Counted from the stretch's first letter, positions 1-9,270 are shown. The stretch: 64,000 nucleotides of DNA from Desulfosporosinus meridiei DSM 13257 (GCF_000231385.2 NC_018515.1:2066501-2130500), one strand, 5' to 3'. Program-made: numbers and translations. The notes: a model not told the origin generated them from the sequence alone.

Positions 1-64
1 CTAAAAAGGCAATTTTGTTTAAAAATTTTTGATCCAGTTGGTCGTGATGATGCATGTGATTCAT
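1..64 (-). CDS. 5' end of an unidentified gene (partial)
   Basis: Only the first 21 codons lie in the window and the rest runs off the left edge. The start is an ATG with a perfect AGGAGGT ribosome site 7 bases upstream (71-77). The visible N-terminus is His-rich (MNHMHHHDQLDQKF), which could bind metal, but this is too short to name a family. It lies downstream of, and in the same direction as, the Rrf2 regulator gene, so the two may form an operon. Confidence 0.5.
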   Translation of the reverse strand, partial: MNHMHHHDQLDQKFLNKIAFL

Positions 65-158
65 AATAAGACCTCCTATAAAATATAATAGAGACTGCAA
101 TTATCTATAATTGTGGCAAAAAATGAGCAGCTGCAACTCCTATATTTCTAACTCATTT

Positions 159-539
159 TTACACAATGTCATAAATACGTTTTTCTTTAAGGTGGTTCAC
201 CATTTTCTCTTCGGCGTCTCTCATAACCTTTTCTATGTGACAAGCACGATTCTCGTCCATTTCACAAGTGAAAAGAGCTCCGCTGCCTTCAATAGCTTGA
301 ATAACGTCATAAAAGCTTATTTCAGTCTTAGGTTTCCTAAGACTATAACCTCCATTTACTCCAGGGGTAGACTGAATAAGGTCAGCCTTGACTAATTGAG
401 TTAGTATCTTGGACAGGTAGGTAGGGGATATATTCATGTGACTAGCTAAAGGCTGAAGACTTAAATTGTCTGTGCCTTCTTTCTTAACGAAATAGGCCAT
501 TATATGCAAAGCATAATTCGTTGCTTTCGTATACTTCAT
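159..539 (-). CDS. Rrf2 family transcriptional regulator
   Basis: A 126-residue winged-helix protein of the Rrf2/IscR/NsrR superfamily. The N-terminus (MKYTKATNYALHIMAYF) and the recognition part (MNISPTYLSKILTQLV, about residues 35-50, then the wing GVNGGYSLRKP) are typical. Many family members bind an Fe-S cluster through three cysteines. Here only Cys92 and Cys100 are visible in the usual cysteine loop, so cluster binding is uncertain and the sensed signal cannot be named. The start is ATG with an AGGAGGGT site. A strong sigma-A promoter lies just upstream, and the regulator probably controls itself and the next gene on this strand. Confidence 0.9.
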   Translation of the reverse strand: MKYTKATNYALHIMAYFVKKEGTDNLSLQPLASHMNISPTYLSKILTQLVKADLIQSTPGVNGGYSLRKPKTEISFYDVIQAIEGSGALFTCEMDENRACHIEKVMRDAEEKMVNHLKEKRIYDIV

Positions 540-582
540 AGTAGACCCTCCTTAAAGATATTAAAGACTGTATTTGTCCTTA

Positions 583-611
583 ATAATACATGATGAGTTT
601 TACTGTGTCAA
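583..611 (-). promoter_or_regulatory. sigma-A promoter of the Rrf2 gene
   Basis: Read on the minus strand, TTGACA and TATTAT are separated by exactly 17 bases, a near-consensus sigma-A promoter. An AT-rich imperfect repeat (ATTAAGGACAAATAC, then GTCTTTAAT) follows it at the likely transcription start and could be the Rrf2 operator (inference). Confidence 0.8.
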
Positions 612-751
612 TAACAATTTTTAAGTGTTAATGAGTTATCTGGTTAGTGGTTGCTGTTACATATGTAATGTATCGCAATCTGTTAAAAAAGTGAAATGTT
701 AGAATTGAACCGTTTTAGGGTGAAAAGCCGGTGAGTCTTGATAAGATTGAA

Positions 752-1624
752 CTATTCTATGTCAACTATAATTGAAGTAAAATTTAATGCTTTACCGCCA
801 ACTTTGACTCCTTTGATTTCCGTCCCATCAACATCTAGGGAAACCAGTATTTCCGACGGTTTTTTCATAGAATAACCCTGTTCAATGATAATATGTGAAG
901 CTAGATTAAAATCGAGCTTGCCGTATTTATAAAGGTAACAGCCAAGAGCGCCGTTAGATGTACCTGTAGCGGATTCTTCCGGGATATTAAACAAGGGGGC
1001 GAAGTTTCTGCAGCTGGCGGTGGAGTTGTTGATTGATTCAAGTGTAAATACATGATAACCGACTGCATTGTACTTCCTGCTGATTTCTCTGATTTTTTCA
1101 AAATCCGGTTTTATGGTGTCTAAAATATCTAAGCTTTTTATGGGCACTATGATATCCCTCAAACCTGTGGATACTATTTGAACCGGCAGATCTTCAAGAA
1201 TACTGGCTGTTTCAATGTTTAGTGAATCGGCGATTTCGCTCTTTTTAACGGTTTCAAAAAAAGACGGGGGCGGCTGACACATCATAATCGACAAGTCTTT
1301 CGTTATTTCAACTCCCAAAATTCCTGCTTTGGTTTCCTGCAGATAGCTGCCCGGCTTTAGATAGCCTAGAGCTGCCAGAGTATAGAAGGTTCCTATTGTA
1401 GCATGTCCGCATAGATCGACTTCTTCCCTCGGGGCAAAGAATCTTACCCTGAAATCTGCCAGATTTGATTTCAGAACAAATGCGGTCTCACTGAATCTGA
1501 GGATGGCAGCTATTTTTTGCATTTGTACATCTGACAGAAAATCAGCATTTGGAACTACTCCTGCCGCGTTACCTCCTTCGGTAGTTTTGGCAAATGAATT
1601 AATTGCATACGCGTTCACTTTCAT
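752..1624 (-). CDS. PhzF family isomerase
   Basis: A 290-residue PhzF-like protein. PhzF isomerises a dihydro-hydroxyanthranilate in phenazine synthesis, but most relatives in Firmicutes have no known substrate and there are no other phenazine genes here. The general acid/base glutamate is present in RFSETAF (about Glu46), as are GGNAAGVV near the N-terminus, the DLCGHATIGT motif and the C-terminal ESATGTSNGALG motif, so the enzyme looks intact. I chose the ATG preceded by GAGAGGAA over an upstream in-frame TTG that lies inside that ribosome site. The gene stands alone. Confidence 0.88.
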   Translation of the reverse strand: MKVNAYAINSFAKTTEGGNAAGVVPNADFLSDVQMQKIAAILRFSETAFVLKSNLADFRVRFFAPREEVDLCGHATIGTFYTLAALGYLKPGSYLQETKAGILGVEITKDLSIMMCQPPPSFFETVKKSEIADSLNIETASILEDLPVQIVSTGLRDIIVPIKSLDILDTIKPDFEKIREISRKYNAVGYHVFTLESINNSTASCRNFAPLFNIPEESATGTSNGALGCYLYKYGKLDFNLASHIIIEQGYSMKKPSEILVSLDVDGTEIKGVKVGGKALNFTSIIVDIE

Positions 1625-1709
1625 AGTTGTTCCTCTCAATCCTGCTGTCTTTTTAATCAGAAAATTGGAATGGGAAAGTTAAGATCGATCAACATTAATA
1701 TTTCAGACT

Positions 1710-1811
1710 AAGTCGGAGAAAATTTTCACAAAAAATTTAATTAAACAACAATTAATCGATTTAAAACCACATATAGAAAAGGGAAATATTCCTGTTATTG
1801 ATGAAAATTAA
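1710..1811 (+). pseudogene. possible C-terminal gene fragment
   Basis: In the gap between the PhzF gene and the MarR promoter one frame reads as a protein tail (KSEKIFTKNLIKQQLIDL, then KPHIEKGNIPVIDEN and a stop). It has no start codon or ribosome site. It looks like the end of a lost gene, but I cannot assign a family. Confidence 0.25.
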
Positions 1812-1931
1812 TGATAAGAATTCAGGGATACTTTATCACATAACACCTATTAAATAAACTTAACCGGCAGGGGTTGAGTCAAAGAGTGTTACGAAAGTCA
1901 CGTACTATTGAGAACTTATCCAGAGAATGTA

Positions 1932-1984
1932 TTGTCAGAGCGAGATATTTTTAGTATAATACATCTTGAATATCAAACAATAAG
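1932..1984 (+). promoter_or_regulatory. sigma-A promoter and candidate MarR operator
   Basis: TTGTCA and TATAAT are 17 bases apart (1932-1960). Just downstream, at 1965-1984, is CTTGAATATCAAACAATAAG, placed where a repressor would block transcription. The same element (CTTNANTWTCAAAYAATAAG-like) recurs before two broken MarR copies at 2543-2562 and 32251-32269, which supports an autoregulatory operator. Confidence 0.65.
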
Positions 1985-2013
1985 ATACTATAACTAAATA
2001 TGGAGGATGGCTT

Positions 2014-2427
2014 ATGAGAGAGGAATTAACCAATGAACTTTTATTTTTCTTTAACGGGTTTTCGTCTTGGGAAAATTCAATAGTACGTGCCAGTGATTTA
2101 ACAATTTCAGAGGCCCATGCCTTAGAAGTATTAGGGGAACACGAAAAAATAAATATGAAATCTCTAGCTCAAAAACTGGGAGTTACTACGGGAACTACGA
2201 CGGTTACAGTCGATAGGCTTGAGAAGAAAAATTTTGCAAAACGTGAATCAACTCAGGAAGATAGACGGGTTAACTTAATTGTATTAACAGAAAAAGGGAA
2301 GAAGGCTTTTGAAGAACACCATAACTACCACATACAATTAACGGAACAGATGGTCTCAGTTTTGAGCGAAGATGAAATAAAGCAATTTCATGATACCCTT
2401 AAAAAGATAAATATGGAGACTTTCTAA
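2014..2427 (+). CDS. MarR family transcriptional regulator
   Basis: A 137-residue MarR-type winged-helix regulator. The DNA-binding core runs from about residue 48 to 95: MKSLAQKLGVTTGTTTVTVDRLEKKNF is the recognition helix region and RESTQEDRRVNLIVLTEKG is the wing. The start is ATG with a GGAGG site 8 bases upstream. Two degenerate partial copies of the same gene are found nearby (2588-2710) and 30 kb away (32299-32376). The next intact gene downstream is a metal-pumping ATPase, so a metal or toxic compound may be the signal, but this is only inferred from position. Confidence 0.88.
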   Translation: MREELTNELLFFFNGFSSWENSIVRASDLTISEAHALEVLGEHEKINMKSLAQKLGVTTGTTTVTVDRLEKKNFAKRESTQEDRRVNLIVLTEKGKKAFEEHHNYHIQLTEQMVSVLSEDEIKQFHDTLKKINMETF

Positions 2428-2542
2428 TCTGAGCCAGTAAAGTATACTCTATTAAAATAAAACCATTCTAGTCGATTTTTCTTTTATATCTGCAAAATTT
2501 CTGAAACATGATTTTGGGGAGGGATTTTTTTTGCCATTATAG

Positions 2543-2562
2543 CTTGAGTTTCAAATAATAAG
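2543..2562 (+). promoter_or_regulatory. second copy of the MarR operator-like element
   Basis: CTTGAGTTTCAAATAATAAG matches the element downstream of the 1932-1960 promoter at 16 of 20 positions. It lies upstream of the MarR remnant. The promoter hexamers upstream of it have decayed, although AT-rich sequence remains. Confidence 0.45.
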
Positions 2563-2587
2563 AAACTCTTACTAAAGTTGAGAGGCT

Positions 2588-2710
2588 AATGAATTCGGAA
2601 CTAACTAATGAACTCTTATTGCTCATTATCAGAGAAAATTCAATAGAATCAACTCAGGAAGATAGAAGGATTAACTTAATTGCTCTAACTGAAAACGGTA
2701 AAAGAAATAG
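2588..2710 (+). pseudogene. truncated MarR regulator copy
   Basis: A 40-codon frame that fuses the N-terminus of the 2014-2427 MarR protein (SELTNELLLL... RENSI) directly to its wing (ESTQEDRRINLIALTENGK) and then stops. The helix-turn-helix between these parts is deleted. It is therefore the remnant of a tandem duplicate with an internal deletion. The P-type ATPase starts 21 bases later, so the intact ancestor may have been its direct regulator. Confidence 0.75.
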
Positions 2711-2731
2711 GTATCTGAAAGGATGATATAG

Positions 2732-4594
2732 ATGATAAAACTATTGAAAGACGAGGAAAAAAGGACAGTCCTATTCCTTGGGATATCGTTCATTTCCGTG
2801 GTAATCAGCTTCTTAAATGTAGGGGATTTACCCTTTGATGTCGCATGGTTGGCAATTTTATTGTGCGGGATACCGATCATCAAGGGAGCTGTTGTCGGCC
2901 TCGTTACCGAATTCGATATTAAAGCCGACGTACTGGTATCCATCGCCTTAATAGCAGCGGTTATCATTGGCGAAATTTTTGCCGCTGGGGAAGTTGCCTT
3001 TATTATGGCAATCGGTGCATATCTGGAAGAACGAACTGTGGCAAAAGCCCGAGCAGGTATTGAAAAGTTGGTGCATCTAACTCCGACAACGGCAAGGGTC
3101 GCCAGGAATGGAGAAGAGGTTATTGTCTCTGCCGAGCAGGTCAAGGTTGGTGATATCCTCCGGGTGCTTGCCGGCGAAACCATTGCTGTAGACGGCATCA
3201 TTATCAACGGTCAAACCTCGGTTAATCAGGCAGTGATGACCGGAGAGAGCCTACCGGTTGACAAGAGCGAGGGCGATGAGGTTTATAGCGGTACGGTCAA
3301 TCAGTACGGCACATTTGAAATGAAGGCTACAAAAGTTGGCGAGGACAGCTCCCTGCAAAGAATGATAAGGCTGGTACAATCGGCGGACGCCGGCAAAGCG
3401 AAGATTGTCGGGATTGCGGACAGATGGGCTACTTGGATCGTAGTTATTGCCTTGCTTTCGGCCGGAGCCACCTGGTTAATGACAGGTGAAATAATCCGCG
3501 CTGTGACCATCTTAGTCGTATTTTGTCCTTGTGCTTTGGTGTTGGCAACACCAACAGCTATTATGGCCGGTATCGGCAATGCCACGAAATTTGGTATCCT
3601 GATCCGCGAAGGCGACGCCTTGGAAAGACTAGCTGCGGTAAAGCGAATTGCCTTTGACAAAACAGGCACCCTCACCTATGGAAAACCAGATGTCGCAGCC
3701 GTCGAGAGCTTTGCTCCCAGCCTGACTGTTGCTGAATTGCTGTCTCTGACGGCTTCCGCTGAGCTGCGTTCCGAGCATCCGTTAGGAAAATCCATTGTCG
3801 CTCATTACAAGCTTGCCTCAAATCCATCTCTACTAGAACCCAGCGATTTTCAGATGCTGGCTGGGCGCGGTGTTTCCGCCCTGGTAGACGGCCGCAGGAT
3901 ACTGGCCGGAAATGCAGAACTGCTGAGTGATAACTCTATCCTCTTACCCCCAACCATAGTGGACAAGGCGGATACATACAGAAATGACGGCTGCACCATC
4001 ATCTTTGTATCTGTGGACGGCGAGCCTTCTGGTTTTATCGTCTTGTCTGACACTTTACGGCCCGATGCCGTGAATGTGGTTAGGAAGATTGAGAAATTAG
4101 GGGTTAAGAACGTCTTGTTAACGGGTGACAATCATCATGCCGCGTCCCATATGGCAAAGATCGCCGGAATTCAGGACATCCATACCGATTGCCTGCCCGA
4201 AAATAAACTGGCGATTATCGAAGAGTATCAAAGCCGCGGCGACTTGGTCTGCATGGTAGGCGATGGTGTAAACGATGCGCCTGCCCTAAAAAAAGCTCAT
4301 GTAGGCATCGCTATGGGAGGTATCGGCAGTGATATCGCAGTGGAAGCGGCCGACATTGCCCTAGTCGGTGACGATATAAAGAGCATTCCCCATTTGCTTG
4401 CTTTAGCAAAACGAACGATGAATACTATCAAGTTCAATATGGCCATATCCATGGCCCTGAATTTTGTCGCAATTATTCTGGCCATGGCAGGGGTTCTCGG
4501 ACCTGTTGTGGGCGCGCTGGTACATAATGCCGGTTCAGTCGTGGTGATTATTAATTCATCGTTATTATTACACTGGAAGGAGAATAAACAATGA
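2732..4594 (+). CDS. P1B-type heavy-metal translocating ATPase
   Basis: A 620-residue membrane pump. It has the metal-site CPC motif in the sixth helix region (about 266-268), the phosphorylation site DKTGT (Asp about 309), HPLG (about 349) and GDGVNDAP (about 510). It lacks an N-terminal heavy-metal-binding domain: the protein begins almost directly with membrane helices. The last helix carries HNAGSVVVIINSS rather than the conserved Asp expected of Zn/Cd pumps, so the metal (Cu, Zn, Cd, Mn or other) is not clear. The start ATG has a GAAAGGA site. A long hairpin terminator follows at 4728. Export of a toxic metal from the cytoplasm is the likely role. Confidence 0.93.
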   Translation: MIKLLKDEEKRTVLFLGISFISVVISFLNVGDLPFDVAWLAILLCGIPIIKGAVVGLVTEFDIKADVLVSIALIAAVIIGEIFAAGEVAFIMAIGAYLEERTVAKARAGIEKLVHLTPTTARVARNGEEVIVSAEQVKVGDILRVLAGETIAVDGIIINGQTSVNQAVMTGESLPVDKSEGDEVYSGTVNQYGTFEMKATKVGEDSSLQRMIRLVQSADAGKAKIVGIADRWATWIVVIALLSAGATWLMTGEIIRAVTILVVFCPCALVLATPTAIMAGIGNATKFGILIREGDALERLAAVKRIAFDKTGTLTYGKPDVAAVESFAPSLTVAELLSLTASAELRSEHPLGKSIVAHYKLASNPSLLEPSDFQMLAGRGVSALVDGRRILAGNAELLSDNSILLPPTIVDKADTYRNDGCTIIFVSVDGEPSGFIVLSDTLRPDAVNVVRKIEKLGVKNVLLTGDNHHAASHMAKIAGIQDIHTDCLPENKLAIIEEYQSRGDLVCMVGDGVNDAPALKKAHVGIAMGGIGSDIAVEAADIALVGDDIKSIPHLLALAKRTMNTIKFNMAISMALNFVAIILAMAGVLGPVVGALVHNAGSVVVIINSSLLLHWKENKQ

Positions 4595-4727
4595 GCCCGA
4601 TGATTTTTGCCATCCATGGTTCCACATGAGTCTTCAAAGGGTAAAACAAAAAGGAGTCGTGGATAACTCTCAATCTTGAGAAATTTTAAAAGAACATGGA
4701 ATAATGGTACACCCAGTAAAATGACTG

Positions 4728-4785
4728 AAAATTGCCTGTTTTAAGATGACTAATCTTGATTAGTCATCTTAAAACAGGCAATTTT
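4728..4785 (+). terminator. very long hairpin, probable terminator
   Basis: Two nearly perfect 28-29-base arms with a 2-base centre, ending in TTTTT after the right arm and AAAA before the left arm, so it could work in both directions. The centre (GACTAATCTTGATTAGTC) resembles those of two other long hairpins at 5895-5960 and 42731-42794. Confidence 0.8.
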
Positions 4786-4861
4786 TAAACAGTAGGCTGT
4801 GAAATTTCTCCATGTACGCTATTGTTGAATATAGAGTTCTTCCTAGTTCGAGTTACGAATA

Positions 4862-5269
4862 TTACATAGACAAGGATCGATTGAAGATGAAGGAAGCCAG
4901 AACCTTATTCAATATTTCATCAATACTTTCCTGGGAACCTGGCTTGCATACTACCTGTAAAGGCTGAACCTGCGTGAATTGATCATAATCATCTGTAGAT
5001 GTCACAAATACTATGTTGCAGGTTGACAGGGACTCAGATTGCCGGATTTGCTTTGCGGTTTCGAGACCCGTCAGCTTTTTCATACTATTGTCAAGAAAAA
5101 GCAGGTTGAAAATTATCCCATGTTTATTAACTTCTTCGAGAAGCTCTTCTCCACTGCCAAATTGAGAAATGTTGAACAACAGACCCCTTTTTTCTTCATA
5201 TAAATGAATGTATGCCTCCAATAAATGACGACACAACGGCCTGTCATCGCAAATGCCGATAGTAAGCAA
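4862..5269 (-). CDS. receiver-domain-only response regulator (AgrA/LytR-like)
   Basis: A CheY-like receiver domain: acidic pair ICDDRP (8-9), phospho-acceptor Asp60 in LLFLDNS, Thr90 in FVTST and Lys109 in VCKP. The sequence style (ICDD, GLETAKQIR) is that of AgrA/LytR regulators, but the protein stops right after the receiver, with no LytTR DNA-binding domain. I chose a TTG start preceded by GGAGGGA 6 bases upstream. This removes a 27-residue extension that looks non-coding. It may act as a phosphate sink or protein partner, or be a truncated gene. It faces an XRE regulator across a short gap. Confidence 0.7.
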   Translation of the reverse strand: MLTIGICDDRPLCRHLLEAYIHLYEEKRGLLFNISQFGSGEELLEEVNKHGIIFNLLFLDNSMKKLTGLETAKQIRQSESLSTCNIVFVTSTDDYDQFTQVQPLQVVCKPGSQESIDEILNKVLASFIFNRSLSM

Positions 5270-5421
5270 AGCATCTCCCTCCAAAGTCAAATTAATATAC
5301 AACTGAAAAGGTATTTGAACCATTATATATCTGTAAAAATACAAATACAAGTGTATATATACCCTTATAGTTTGTTAAGAATAATATTTGTAATTGATAA
5401 AGTTAAAAAGGGTGATAAAAT

Positions 5422-5751
5422 TTGGAGATTAATTACAAAGAATTAGGAGAACGGATTGCGAAAAGGCGTAAGGTATTGAACCTGACCCAGGATGATGTCG
5501 CAGAAGCCACGGGACTTAGCAACAACCACATTTCCAATATCGAAAACAATCATTCTATTCCCAGCATTGAAACATTGCTTAAAATATGTGAAGCCCTGGA
5601 CGTTACGCCGGATTACCTCCTGCTGGGTATTTTCAGACAAGCGAAGGACAGCCTGCTTTCTCAAATTAATCAAAAACTCAAGCTGTGTGATGAGAAAAAG
5701 CAAGAACTGGTTGATCATTTTATAACCTGGCTAGTTGACGAAAAACTATAG
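5422..5751 (+). CDS. XRE family helix-turn-helix regulator
   Basis: A 109-residue protein with a Cro/CI-type HTH at residues 7-60 (LGERIAKRRKVLNLTQDDVA, then GLSNNHISNIENNHSIPS and ALDVTPDYLLLG) and a helical tail. The start is TTG with GGGTGA 6-11 bases upstream. It is divergent from the receiver-only gene, and the two may share control. The target genes are unknown. Confidence 0.85.
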   Translation: MEINYKELGERIAKRRKVLNLTQDDVAEATGLSNNHISNIENNHSIPSIETLLKICEALDVTPDYLLLGIFRQAKDSLLSQINQKLKLCDEKKQELVDHFITWLVDEKL

Positions 5752-5894
5752 TTTCAGAATTGGTATTTTCGGGGACGTTGGCACAGGATATAGGGATTCG
5801 TCAGAGCGAGGCGATTATCAAGAAGAGTTTAAAACACCCCATGATTCTGGGCAGGATTTTTTCAGGAATCATCAGTAGTTAAATAATGAAACGC

Positions 5895-5960
5895 TTAAAA
5901 ATTCGGTGGTATTGAGATGGCTAATCTAGATTACTCATCTCAATACCACCGAATTTTTAA
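5895..5960 (+). terminator. long imperfect hairpin
   Basis: Two 33-base arms meet at 5927/5928 with only two mismatches. The right arm ends in TTTTTAA. It can serve as a terminator after the XRE gene. It shares its central part and general arm pattern with the hairpins at 4728 and 42731 although the arms differ, which suggests a related family with compensatory changes. Confidence 0.65.
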
Positions 5961-6130
5961 ATTGGATATGCCAAAACAAGCGAGGGCAGTGAGTCCAGCC
6001 TGGTAGGATGTGATTTGTAATAATGGTGATACAAGCCATCGCCTTGGCATAGATTTCAGACTAATGGGTGTGGTTTTATGGATAAAGAATATAGTTGGAT
6101 GAAGATATTCTAAATATTGTTTGAGGATGT

Positions 6131-6193
6131 GATGGAGGTTCCGGTTTAGGACTTGCCGTTGCTAAAAAAGCAGTAATTATTAACAATCTCTAG
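6131..6193 (+). pseudogene. histidine kinase C-terminal remnant
   Basis: Twenty codons read DGGSGLGLAVAKKAVIINNL and stop. GSGLGLAVAKK is the G2 box of the HATPase domain of sensor kinases. Nothing upstream (5970-6130) forms the rest of a kinase, so this is the tail of a deleted gene. Confidence 0.55.
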
Positions 6194-6244
6194 CGAGTAA
6201 TGCAATAGGAAAATGTCTTATTAGAAGTGGGGCGGTATAGTCTG

Positions 6245-8566
6245 CTAGTCCTCTGAACCAAAAAAGCAAATTTGTCCTTCTTCTGACAAGTCATCCGTAA
6301 TACTGCCTTCATTGATCACCGCATGGCTGAAATCCGGTGTCCCGTACGCGAAGATTGCTTCTACGGCAGCCTTGTTGTTTACCATTATATTTGTGATAGC
6401 CAACGCAACTTGCTCTACCAACTTCAGTCTTTCTACCCACTGAAAGAAATAAAAATGGGTATTTGGATGACGTGATCCATCTTGAGCTGGTGTAGCGAAC
6501 CATATCGTATAACTGTACCCTTCATAAGACTCATCACTACAACGATTAAATACGGCAGTGTCAGGAATTGAAACCTTGTTCCTCCTAAATTTAAGCGAGG
6601 CATTCCGCGCATCAAGAACTTTCTGGGCATCAATATTCTTTTTCAGGAAATTAATAACCTCAGCATCGGCAAGGGTAGTGGTATCGCCTATTGTCCGACC
6701 CTCTGCAATGTCCTTTAGAAGACGCCTCATAATCTTTCCGCTTCGCGTCTTAGGTAATTCAGCCGTCAGGAAAATGTCATCAGGACGGGCAAGTGCTCCG
6801 ATTTTCTGGACTACATGCGCTTTTAATTCAGCAATTAGCCCATCGTAAATTTCGATCCCTTCTTTTAAACTAACGAAGGCGAAAACCGCTTGACCCTTAA
6901 CTTCGTGGGTTCTGCCCACACAGGCTGCTTCAGCAACTAAGAGATGATCAACCAAAGCACCTTCTACTTCCGCCGTCCCAATCCGATGCCCCGAGACATT
7001 GATCACATCATCTACCCGGCCGACCACCCAGAAATAACCATCTTCATCCCATTTCGCTTCGTCCCCGGTAAAATACACATCTGCAATCTCGCTCCAGTAT
7101 GTGTCCTGATAGCGTTTGTCATCCCCATACACGGTTTTCAGCATCGCCGGCCATGGCTCACGAACCACTAAATATCCGCCCTCACCCTTCGGTACCGGGT
7201 TACCGGCATGATCCACGATTTCTATATGGACCCCGGGGAAGGGTATCGTGCAAGAGCCCGGCTTTAGAGGAGTAATCCCTGGAACGGGTGTCATCATAAT
7301 CATCCCCGTTTCCGTTTGCCACCAGGTATCTACGATAGGGCAGTGCTCTCCTCCGATGAACTTGTTGTACCACATCCAAGCTTCTGGGTTAATCGGTTCT
7401 CCCACCGAACCCAAGAGCCGTAAACTTGAAAGATCTCTGCCTAAAGGATAGCTTTCCCCCCATTTCATAAACGTGCGAATAGCAGTGGGCGCAGTATATA
7501 AAATGGTGACCCTATAGTCCTCGATGATTTTCCAATAGCGATCCTTTTCTGGAAAATCCGGGGCTCCTTCATACATCAGGATCGTTGCACCATTCGACAA
7601 TGGCCCATACACCAAATAACTATGCCCTGTTATCCAGCCCACATCCGCAGTACACCAATACACATCTTCCTCTTTGAGATCAAATACCCATTCATGGGTT
7701 GTTGATACCCCAACCATATAACCCCCAACAGTATGAACAACTCCTTTGGGTTTTCCCGTTGTTCCACTTGTGTAAAGAATAAACAGCATATCCTCCGCAT
7801 CCATTGGTTCCGCCGGACATACGATAGAAACATTCTTCATGACCTCGTGATACCAAACATCTCGTCCTTCTAACATATCGACAGGCTGACCGGTCCGCTT
7901 GACGACGATAACACTTTCTACACAATTGTTGATACAAGTTACAGGCAGGGCAAGATCAACATTAGCCTTCAAAGGGATACTATTTCCACGTCGATAGCTC
8001 CCATCCGTTGTCACCACAACTTTTGACAGAGAGTTCTGAATCCTGTCCTTCAAAGCTTCTGCACTGAACCCACCAAATACAACACAGTGCACAGCGCCTA
8101 TTCTGGCACAGGCCAGCATGGCGATCACAGTCTCCGGGATCAGGGGCATATAAATAGTCACCCGGTCTCCCTTTTCTACATCAAGAGACTTTAGCACGTT
8201 GGCAAACTGGGATACCTCACGATAAAGATCTTGATAGGTTAATACCCTGCGATCTCCCAGTTCTCCTTCAAATATTAGGGCCGCTTTATTCCGACGCGGG
8301 CCGGCTAAATGTCGATCTAAGCAATTATAGGCAGCATTCAATTTTCCGCCGACATACCACTTGGCAAATGGTGGATTCCATTCTAGAACTGTGTTCCATG
8401 GTTTAAACCAGTCCAACCGTCTCCCTTGTTCATTCCAAAACGTTGCCCGATCCGCCCCTAGTTCGTGAATGTTAGGGTTTTGAATGATGGCTTTCGCACT
8501 AAACTCTGTTGGAGGGAAAAAGAACCGTTTTTCCTCCAACAATCCTTCATTGTGTTTCTCTGTCAT
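6245..8566 (-). CDS. acs: acetyl-CoA synthetase with an extra C-terminal domain
   Basis: An AMP-forming acetate:CoA ligase that converts acetate, ATP and CoA to acetyl-CoA in the cytoplasm. All core motifs are present: [11 protein letters not shown] (about 265-275), the WWQTETG motif, the YFTGDEA hinge and the acetylatable lysine in RSGKIMRR (about Lys609, the same place as in Escherichia coli). The start is ATG with GGGGGG 7 bases upstream, not an in-frame ATG 11 codons earlier. The protein is 773 residues against about 650 for the family. The last ~120 residues (from about 650) are an added domain I do not recognise. The gene is monocistronic. Confidence 0.93.
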   Translation of the reverse strand: MTEKHNEGLLEEKRFFFPPTEFSAKAIIQNPNIHELGADRATFWNEQGRRLDWFKPWNTVLEWNPPFAKWYVGGKLNAAYNCLDRHLAGPRRNKAALIFEGELGDRRVLTYQDLYREVSQFANVLKSLDVEKGDRVTIYMPLIPETVIAMLACARIGAVHCVVFGGFSAEALKDRIQNSLSKVVVTTDGSYRRGNSIPLKANVDLALPVTCINNCVESVIVVKRTGQPVDMLEGRDVWYHEVMKNVSIVCPAEPMDAEDMLFILYTSGTTGKPKGVVHTVGGYMVGVSTTHEWVFDLKEEDVYWCTADVGWITGHSYLVYGPLSNGATILMYEGAPDFPEKDRYWKIIEDYRVTILYTAPTAIRTFMKWGESYPLGRDLSSLRLLGSVGEPINPEAWMWYNKFIGGEHCPIVDTWWQTETGMIMMTPVPGITPLKPGSCTIPFPGVHIEIVDHAGNPVPKGEGGYLVVREPWPAMLKTVYGDDKRYQDTYWSEIADVYFTGDEAKWDEDGYFWVVGRVDDVINVSGHRIGTAEVEGALVDHLLVAEAACVGRTHEVKGQAVFAFVSLKEGIEIYDGLIAELKAHVVQKIGALARPDDIFLTAELPKTRSGKIMRRLLKDIAEGRTIGDTTTLADAEVINFLKKNIDAQKVLDARNASLKFRRNKVSIPDTAVFNRCSDESYEGYSYTIWFATPAQDGSRHPNTHFYFFQWVERLKLVEQVALAITNIMVNNKAAVEAIFAYGTPDFSHAVINEGSITDDLSEEGQICFFGSED

Positions 8567-8673
8567 ATAATGCCCCCCAATCTTTAATAAATTATACATC
8601 GTTCAGGTTAAGAAATTGGTCACTTGCAAGACAATTTAGAATATTTAATTTATTATAAAAATAATGACTCAAA

Positions 8674-8868
8674 TCAAATTGCTTCCTTCACAGATCGTCC
8701 TGACAACTATCCCTAATACTCCCGTTGTGATGAATCCTCCGATTATACCGATATTATTCCTTCTCTGGCCCCCTCTGAGAAAGGGCTAAAAAGAGCATAT
8801 AATAGTGCAATAATACCAACGGAAGTGTGTCCAATAAAATATAGCAGGGTTTTTTTAGCGTACTTCAT
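8674..8868 (-). pseudogene. small two-helix membrane protein, frameshifted
   Basis: Starts ATG (MKYAKKTLLYFIGHTSVGII) and encodes a first membrane helix, then hits a stop at about 8722. Shifting by one base restores an open frame with a second helix (NNIGIIGGFITTGVLGIVV, then RTICEGSNLI and a stop). It overlaps the end of the HTH gene by 14 bases, a common pairing in Firmicutes (small XRE regulator plus small membrane protein). Both members appear damaged. Confidence 0.65.
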
Positions 8869-9028
8869 GAATATCCTCCTCAAAAAGAAATACTTCTTCT
8901 ATTGTCAAATGAAATATTTGAGCAATTTTGTGTGCGAGAAAAATAGAAGGGTTATAGCGGCCATTTTCTAATGAAATAATCGTTTGTCGAGTGACAGTGC
9001 ATAATACGGCTAATTCTTCTTGCGTCAT
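8855..9028 (-). pseudogene. small XRE-type HTH regulator, 5' end damaged
   Basis: A 57-codon frame, MTQEELAVLCTVTRQTIISL then ENGRYNPSIFLAHKIAQIF, is clearly the YozG/XRE-like HTH. Members usually have about 10 residues before MTQEELA. Here the expected lead-in (NI..., then DKRMTQEE) lies in a different frame with a stop between. It is therefore either frameshifted near 9035 or forced to use the internal ATG. It overlaps the start of the membrane-protein pseudogene. Confidence 0.65.
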
Positions 9029-9091
9029 GCGTTTATCTCACTGGCATTGGTGCGATGTTGTATGCTTAAATCATAGAAGGGAGGATTAATA

Positions 9092-9202
9092 TTGGATGGC
9101 CAAGTAAGAAGTAATATTCATGCTGAAATCACAGTAGATATTGAACCTTTTTATATTGGAGAGACATGGTTCCCCCTATTTCGCAGAAAATTTATGAGAT
9201 GA
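9092..9202 (+). CDS. small hypothetical protein (36 aa)
   Basis: A TTG-initiated frame with a GGGAGG site 7 bases upstream, reading MDGQVRSNIHAEITVDIEPF and ending FPLFRRKFMR. No family is recognised and no membrane segment is visible. The good ribosome site is the main support. It could also be the start of a truncated gene. Confidence 0.35.
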   Translation: MDGQVRSNIHAEITVDIEPFYIGETWFPLFRRKFMR

Positions 9203-9270
9203 TTAGGATATAGAGCAATGTCGTAAGGAAGAAGCTACAAGCGAATAGACTTTGCGAGGAGAGTGATTTC

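Noticed and set aside
4591-4629. 12-codon ORF overlapping the P-type ATPase stop (MSPMIFAIHGST)
   Set aside because: An ATGA overlap exists, but the frame is too short and shows no features. It may be the start of a lost gene and is not listed.
5760-5882. 40-codon open frame after the XRE gene (LVFSGTLAQDIGIRQSEAII)
   Set aside because: It reads like a protein tail but has no start or ribosome site and no recognisable family. Too weak to list.
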